A DNA stretch of 64,000 nt, from positions 41,232,185 through 41,296,184 of the forward strand of contig OX155952.1 of assembly GCA_944548615.1 (NCBI GenBank), written 5' to 3'. The notes under the pieces were generated by a model, which was given only the letters and a program-made list of their open reading frames with translations, had not been told where the DNA came from and searched no databases. The stretch is from Micropterix aruncella. Lineage: Eukaryota > Arthropoda > Insecta > Lepidoptera > Micropterigidae. Below are positions 59,385 through 64,000 of the stretch, piece after piece (the stretch's first letter is position 1; the number at the start of each line of letters is the position of its first letter). Both the position numbers and the translations under genes were made by a program.

Positions 59385-61100
59385 CTAATAGTCTCTCTTA
59401 CGTGGAGATTACGACAGCAATAGTATGGCTCACGCTATTAGCCTTCAATGCCAGAATGATTGGACAACGATTTTAGACTTTTGCATTCCTCCTCCAATGC
59501 ACTGGAAAGTAATGTTGTATGACTGGACGCCAGAGATGCTGAAATTTTATTTAAATGCCTTTCAGCATACACTTCCAGACCCCAGTAACCTCGCTCGTTG
59601 GAGCTATGCCGAGTATAGTTCATGTCCTAGCAGTACCCCTTGCACATATTGAGTTGTCAACTACAACGGGCGAGCCCCTGCACCACAGGACGTTTTAACG
59701 ATTAGTCGTTCTATCGACCTGCAGTGAGCGTAGAAGACTTTGGACATAACAAATCCGACGTCTAGCTACGCCACAACCCGTAAGAGACCAACTCCTTACC
59801 GCGAGAAAGCCAGGAATTACTTCCCAGCGGCTTGAGAAACTCGCGTCCTTACTTCCAATTGTGACCAGATTTCTCCGGTCTCTCGATTGGTTCCGAGTTC
59901 GAGGCCGCTTGCGCGGTCCTCTCCCTTACGAAGCGGTGAAACGGTGTACACCGAATCTATCGCGGACCAAGGCGTCCTTTGCCCGGCTCTGAACCGGGAT
60001 CGGATGGCCAATGGTCATTTCAAGAGCAGTCGCCGTAAGGTACGCAACCACCCCCGCTCTATAGGAAACAATACAGTTCCCAGACTCCCCCGACTGTTAG
60101 TCGGAGAGCACAATCGATTGGCTTGCGCCGCACGGTGCGCAGACCGTCCAGGAGCGCCAGAGGTTTGATTCCCAGGGGAAACTGGTTGACCCAGAGTCCT
60201 ACCTAGGTTCGCACCCCGTGCGAGGAGGCCGTCGGATGGGTGTTGACCCGTGAGTGTGACCGACCCTGAACACATGGGTCATCGTGGCCAACTCATCATG
60301 GGCCCGTTAGCACCCCTTGCACAGCTAGACATATTCTATCTGGCCGCAAGGTGGCCTTAGATCAAGGACGGTACACTTACCTCTAAGACAAAGTCCTTCC
60401 TGTAATTCGCGAGTGGCTTGTGCCAACAAGGGTTGGCAGTATCCTCCAAACCCCTAATACAGTTTGTGCGGGATGGCTCTAAAGGCAAAAAACATTTCAC
60501 TACAAAGCCTATCTCAACAAATCGGGAAAGCTTCAGATTGGATTCTGGAGGTCGACTCGTTCTCTAAGCTGTATAAATTACCCGAAAGTCTCGGATGCAC
60601 AGCCCTGTGTCCAGATATAACTCTTTACTCTCTATCTCGGAAGATAGCCTTTATCGTAGAATTCACTGTTCCATGGGAATCAAATATCCCAACAGACCAT
60701 AAGTACAAATTAAATAAATATCACGATCTCCCAAATGCCGTCACCCGAAACGGCTTCAAAGTTCAAAATTTGGCGCTCGTGGCCTGACAACTAAATCTCT
60801 GTTTCACCTTTTCAAAGATCTTGGTCTCTCTAGGAAAATAATCAACTCCTTCTTAGAAAAATTATCTAAAACCGCGATTTCCGCATCTTAAATTCTATGG
60901 CTTCAAATGGGGAGTAAATGGGTAGTACGGTGCAAGCTCATATGTGGCAAGACAGCTGTCCTAAACCTACAACAGCCGGGCGTTAGTCCGGAATCCACTG
61001 ATCACCTTCTAGAAATGTAATAATACTATATGATGGGCCTGACTACGGTCGGTGAATTGACATGACAGCTCCGTTTGTATTTTATATTTTATTTACTTTA
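59385..61100 (+). mobile_element. RLE-type LINE 3' portion, best-preserved endonuclease-like region
   Basis: Starts at GGAGATTACGACAGCAA and matches the 7690-8760 copy through MHWKVMLYDWTPEML, is split at 59647-60311, and resumes with the zinc-knuckle coding region. At 60464-60787 it reads DWILEVDSFSKLYKLPESLG, CPDITLYSLSRK, FIVEFTVPWESNI and KYKLNKYHDLPNA: the PD…E-x-TVPWE pattern of restriction-like endonucleases that follow a Cys/His knuckle in R2-like elements. The 3' UTR ends near 61080. Stops make it inactive. Confidence 0.75.
59647..60311 (+). mobile_element. SINE-like repeat, copy D: complete 665-bp element
   Basis: ACCCCTTGCACA occurs at 59635-59646 and 60312-60323, and once in the uninterrupted LINE at about 8197-8208. 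This proves an insertion with a 12-bp target duplication and fixes the element's ends (starts TATTGAGTTGTCAACTACAA, ends CATCATGGGCCCGTTAGC). No coding frame is conserved among copies. Size and variable-length duplication suit a retroposed SINE; no poly-A or simple tail is visible. Confidence 0.85.
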
Positions 61101-62240
61101 CAAGTACCAATTCCTGCTGACAGCCTTATTCACAGTCAATACTTAAGGGGTCCCTCATCTCAAGTGTGCCCTAACTTGGACGATTACTTTTCAGAAATCC
61201 TGCTTTAATAGCCACTCAAGTATGCCTCTCGAGTGCTCATCTTCCATATATTTTTGTATTCATAGACAATACTTGAGGATCGCGGGAGTGAAAATGATCT
61301 CTTCCAGGTTTTATGTGAATTAAATTCACGATTTCGTTAATCATATGACTTTTAATGATTTGCCGATTATATAAGCTTACATTCTAAATATTATAGACTA
61401 TCAACATCATTAATCCGTGGTGATTATACCGCATCGTCACGTTAGGAATTACAACAATCGCCAGTGATAATGTAAGCTTTTACGAATCCCTTTGAAACGG
61501 CGACCGGCGAGCAGACGTCAGTCACAGGCAGCAGACGCTTAGGACTGTCTCAACCCTAAAGCACAATCATTTTGTTCAAAGACAACGAAGATTCTGTAGA
61601 TCTTGTAATAGGAATGAAGGAGATTCGAGTAGAAATGAATCCAATTGCTTGACGGTCTCTTAAGTAAGCTTTGAATAGCAATGTTGAGTACGTGAATGTC
61701 ACTCGAGATCGACTGTGAATACGGCTGTTAGTCTCGATCTTATGTTGACTGCATGGTGGTTGACTGGAAGATATTGCTATGCAGCAATAAGTCCGCCATT
61801 GTACCTTAATTTAATTATGCAATTAAGGGATTTTCTATTACATTTCATTTCATTTCTTATGGACGCCAGTAGTACATACTCTATGGCAGCGGCTTCCAAA
61901 CTTTTTCAGATATGGAACTCTTATCAAGTTGCTATGTTTGGCAGAATCCTTTGCTGGGGGGATTGAGGGGAAGAGGGGGAGATTTTTTACCAAATCGGGG
62001 GTTCTGATATCGAAATTACCTGACTGTCAAATCGCCATGGCACAAAATCCTAATCAACTCAAATGTTGTAAAGAATTAAGTGGACAATAATAGTCTGAAA
62101 TGAAAGACCTTTATTTTTTAAACCAGTTTGTTTAAAATGTGACGATAGGTAAAAATGTATGTGACAATAGCCATCACTGGCTGAGTATAATACGTGATGC
62201 ATGCGCGAATAAATATTGCAAGGCAATTATCAACAAAATA
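61101..62240. other. No gene recognised
   Basis: A CAGCGGCTTCCAAACTTTTTC string at 61886 resembles the left end of some hAT repeats but no partner end was found. The frame 61715-61966 has no motif. Confidence 0.4.
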
Positions 62241-62244
62241 TTCC

Positions 62245-62390
62245 TTGAAATCGGAGACTATCGCGGTTATTTGAAATTATAAATAACATAAAAAACGAAT
62301 TTACCGCGTGAATGCGGTAAATTCGGGTTCTACAAACGTCTGAATGGGTGCTACAAAATTCACGCGGTAAATTCGTTTTTAATCTTAATT
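62245..62390. repeat. Penelope-like 3' UTR relic with a 23-bp perfect inverted repeat
   Basis: AGACTATCGCGGTTATTTGA and AAAAACGAATTTACCGCGTG match the Penelope-like 3' end at 57395-57445. The arm 62291-62313 is repeated in inverse at 62358-62380, so two 3' ends lie head to head. Confidence 0.7.
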
Positions 62391-63359
62391 ATAAAACATT
62401 CCATTTCAATATTCAATATTATATTAATTGGGCTTTATGCCAGACCCGTAAAGGCGTGCAGTTTCTTCTTTTGCATCGATCTGTGGGCAAAATGAGGGGA
62501 TAAAAGTTTAGATCAGGAAATCAAAGTAAATATGAACAAATTAAATAGCGTGGACTCGTACAATAATCCTTCCGCAGCTACACTGACCATGTCATGTTGT
62601 ATTTCTCTTAGAGAACTCGACAGTTCGAACCCTTAAAACGGACTAAATCCGCCTTTGCAATGGCTGTTATATTTTTCTAAACATTATAAAAAAATTAAAA
62701 CACTTGTGATTAAACCACTAATTGTCTCTACTATTTAATATATCAATAAAGACTGTCCATTAGTATGATAGAGTCTCCTGCTCCATTAAAATAGTTTCCT
62801 ATAGCACGACTAGTTAATTAAAAAGCTTGTTTAGCATAATTCGTGCGGCTGTCAGATGAAGCTCCGCTTCGATTGCATGTGTAGAGCACAACTAGTACCT
62901 TCACGAAGCGGAAGCAGATGCTTATACTGGTATGCTAATTGAACACTCTTTCTTAATTACAAATATTAATTACCTAATGTAAACGAGACCGAAACTGCAG
63001 TACTTATAATAAATAACTGACATTTCGATAATAATTTAAGTATGAATTTATCTCCGATCCTGCTCCGTCAGCATAATAATATGATCGTAACCCTCTCATG
63101 TTTGCCTTCCATATAAAAGCTGAGTGGTTGCTTTTTTCTTTTTTGTCGTAGAAACGTCTATTTGCTTGTTGGAGTAGTGGATGGTAAAACTTTCTTGTGT
63201 GACAAAATATCATCAGATTTGAATGGTGCGTACCTAGCAACCTCGCGTAGCTTTTTTCTTCCTTCTAATTAATCAAAGCGGTTTTATCATCCGGTAAATT
63301 ATGATTGTAAAATTTGACATGTTCCTCAGTATTGTGAAATGCTTTTATGGAATGAATAA
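62391..63359. other. No gene recognised
   Basis: Imperfect inverted sequence around 62860-62920 (GAAGCTCCGCTTCG, CACGAAGCGGAAGC). Otherwise AT-rich with no coding signal. Confidence 0.4.
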
Positions 63360-63386
63360 ATGATGATGATGATGATGATGATGATG
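63360..63386 (+). repeat. (ATG)n trinucleotide repeat
   Basis: About nine perfect ATG/TGA-phase units. Confidence 0.95.
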
Positions 63387-63400
63387 AGTCTTTAATGGAT

Positions 63401-63710
63401 TTTTTGTTGGAATTCTAGGGGGCGCATTAGGGTTATATTTCAATCTCGAAATAATGGACTTATATACTTGAAATTTGGTACACAGGTGCCTTGTTAGGGC
63501 GAGGTCACATTGAATTTTCGCTGGTCATTATATTTGAATAACCGATTGAATCCAACGTGTTTAATGCGTTGCATTCTCGCTATTTGCGCTCGCCGCCGAC
63601 TACACTTTCAATCAGGTGAGCCTTGTTGTCAAGGGAGATCACGCTCAAAATCCTTCCATACTTGCCGGGAAAGTTTTAGGGCAAATTTTACAACCAATTT
63701 GTTTGTACTC
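63401..63710 (+). repeat. Dispersed repeat with the CCGGGAAAGTTTTAGGG motif
   Basis: Ends with TTGCCGGGAAAGTTTTAGGG and TTTTACAACCAATTT, resembling the GGGAAAGTCTTGGGG...ACAACCGATTT ends near 39690 and 50388. An upstream TTGAAATTTGGTACA is also common to that repeat type. Confidence 0.45.
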
Positions 63711-63726
63711 ATTTCCTCTCTTCTCT

Positions 63727-64000
63727 AAATCATTGGGTACGTTTGGCGCCGAAGAAGCGTATGACTCAGCCGCTCCATTTAGGAGATTGCGCTCCGAAAT
63801 GGGAGGTACGCCGCAACCACAACCAAAATGGGGTTCCCCGCGCGGAGCCCATTCGACGGACGCAAAGTGTGAGCAATCGGCGATTACGGAAAATTATTTT
63901 AATGGTAATTGTGAAAGCATCGTTGTCTCAAAATGGCCGCGGAGCCTGTACGTGCGGAGCAATTGCGCAACGGCATCGATATCGCACCGAGCCGTAATCA
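63727..64000 (+). other. GC-rich segment open in two frames to the window end
   Basis: GC rises sharply. Frame 1 (from 63743) reads basic MAPKKRMTQPLHLGDCAP and onward. A second frame is also open, reading GAEEAYDSAAPFRRLRSEMG, GGTPQPQPKWGSPRGAHSTD. Neither is recognisable. It may be the start of a gene, a promoter island or an element running off the window. Confidence 0.35.

Noticed and set aside
60150..60180. tRNA-like B box (GGTTTGATTCCC) near the end of a SINE-like copy
   Set aside because: No acceptor stem, anticodon arm or A box at the right distance, and the motif is not conserved in the other copies.
60180..60311. Shared 3' end between the 665-bp element and the RLE LINE (ATGGGCCCG)
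   Set aside because: The match is only about 10 bases and sits internally in the LINE 3' UTR, which is too little to claim a LINE/SINE partnership.

Overview
The window looks like AT-rich insect nuclear DNA. Moth or butterfly is the best guess, from the mix of mariner, hAT, Penelope-like, jockey/CR1-like and RLE-type elements in long AT-rich introns; no lineage-diagnostic gene was found, so that is an inference. Everything here comes from reading the sequence and the translated frames. No database search was possible.

Two host genes can be reconstructed completely, and they form a divergent pair. UQCRB (subunit 7 of mitochondrial complex III) lies on the minus strand in three exons (20490-20454, 20338-20291, 9508-9261). 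LIPT1 (mitochondrial lipoyltransferase) lies on the plus strand in four exons (21765-22286, 22587-22694, 23714-23927, 24006-24406). Their starts are about 1.3 kb apart around a GC-rich putative promoter. Both serve mitochondrial respiration: LIPT1 lipoylates the 2-oxoacid dehydrogenases that feed the chain, and UQCRB is part of the chain. Three exon-like pieces of unidentified genes are also present: 3206-3364 with 4579-4728 (the 3' end of a plus-strand gene), and 49391-49473. A GC-rich block at 30230-30480 may be a promoter or first exon.

UQCRB intron 2 (about 10.8 kb) is a transposon trap. It holds a broken mariner (10510-12110), a second mariner relic on the other strand (12273-12665), and a 6.8-kb element at 12700-19482. 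That element has 28-bp terminal inverted repeats, an apparent 4-bp ATAT target duplication, and an uninterrupted 1114-codon ORF with an RNase H/DDE-like core that I cannot place in a named superfamily. It carries a 5S-rRNA-derived SINE-like insert just before the ORF, a tandem repeat starting inside the last codons, and a Harbinger-like MITE with a TTA duplication.

The rest is mostly mobile-element debris. 0-9 kb holds LINE fragments, including several pieces of one RLE-type (R2-like C-terminus) LINE family. 25-30 kb holds a hAT-like repeat and scattered RT blocks. 30-38 kb holds a family with ACACGACTG termini and a deleted hAT element with a near-perfect 8-bp duplication. 38.8-40.2 kb is an interrupted RLE LINE. 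41.7-46.0 kb is a 557-bp tandem array of about 5.7 copies that look identical, capped by a 365-bp inverted copy and bounded by long (AT)n tracts. 46.4-47.6 kb holds two inward-facing copies of a roughly 665-bp SINE-like family. 50-63 kb holds more LINE pieces and two Penelope-like 3' ends. At 59.4-61.1 kb an RLE LINE is split by one of the 665-bp elements with a perfect 12-bp duplication, which fixes that element's exact ends.
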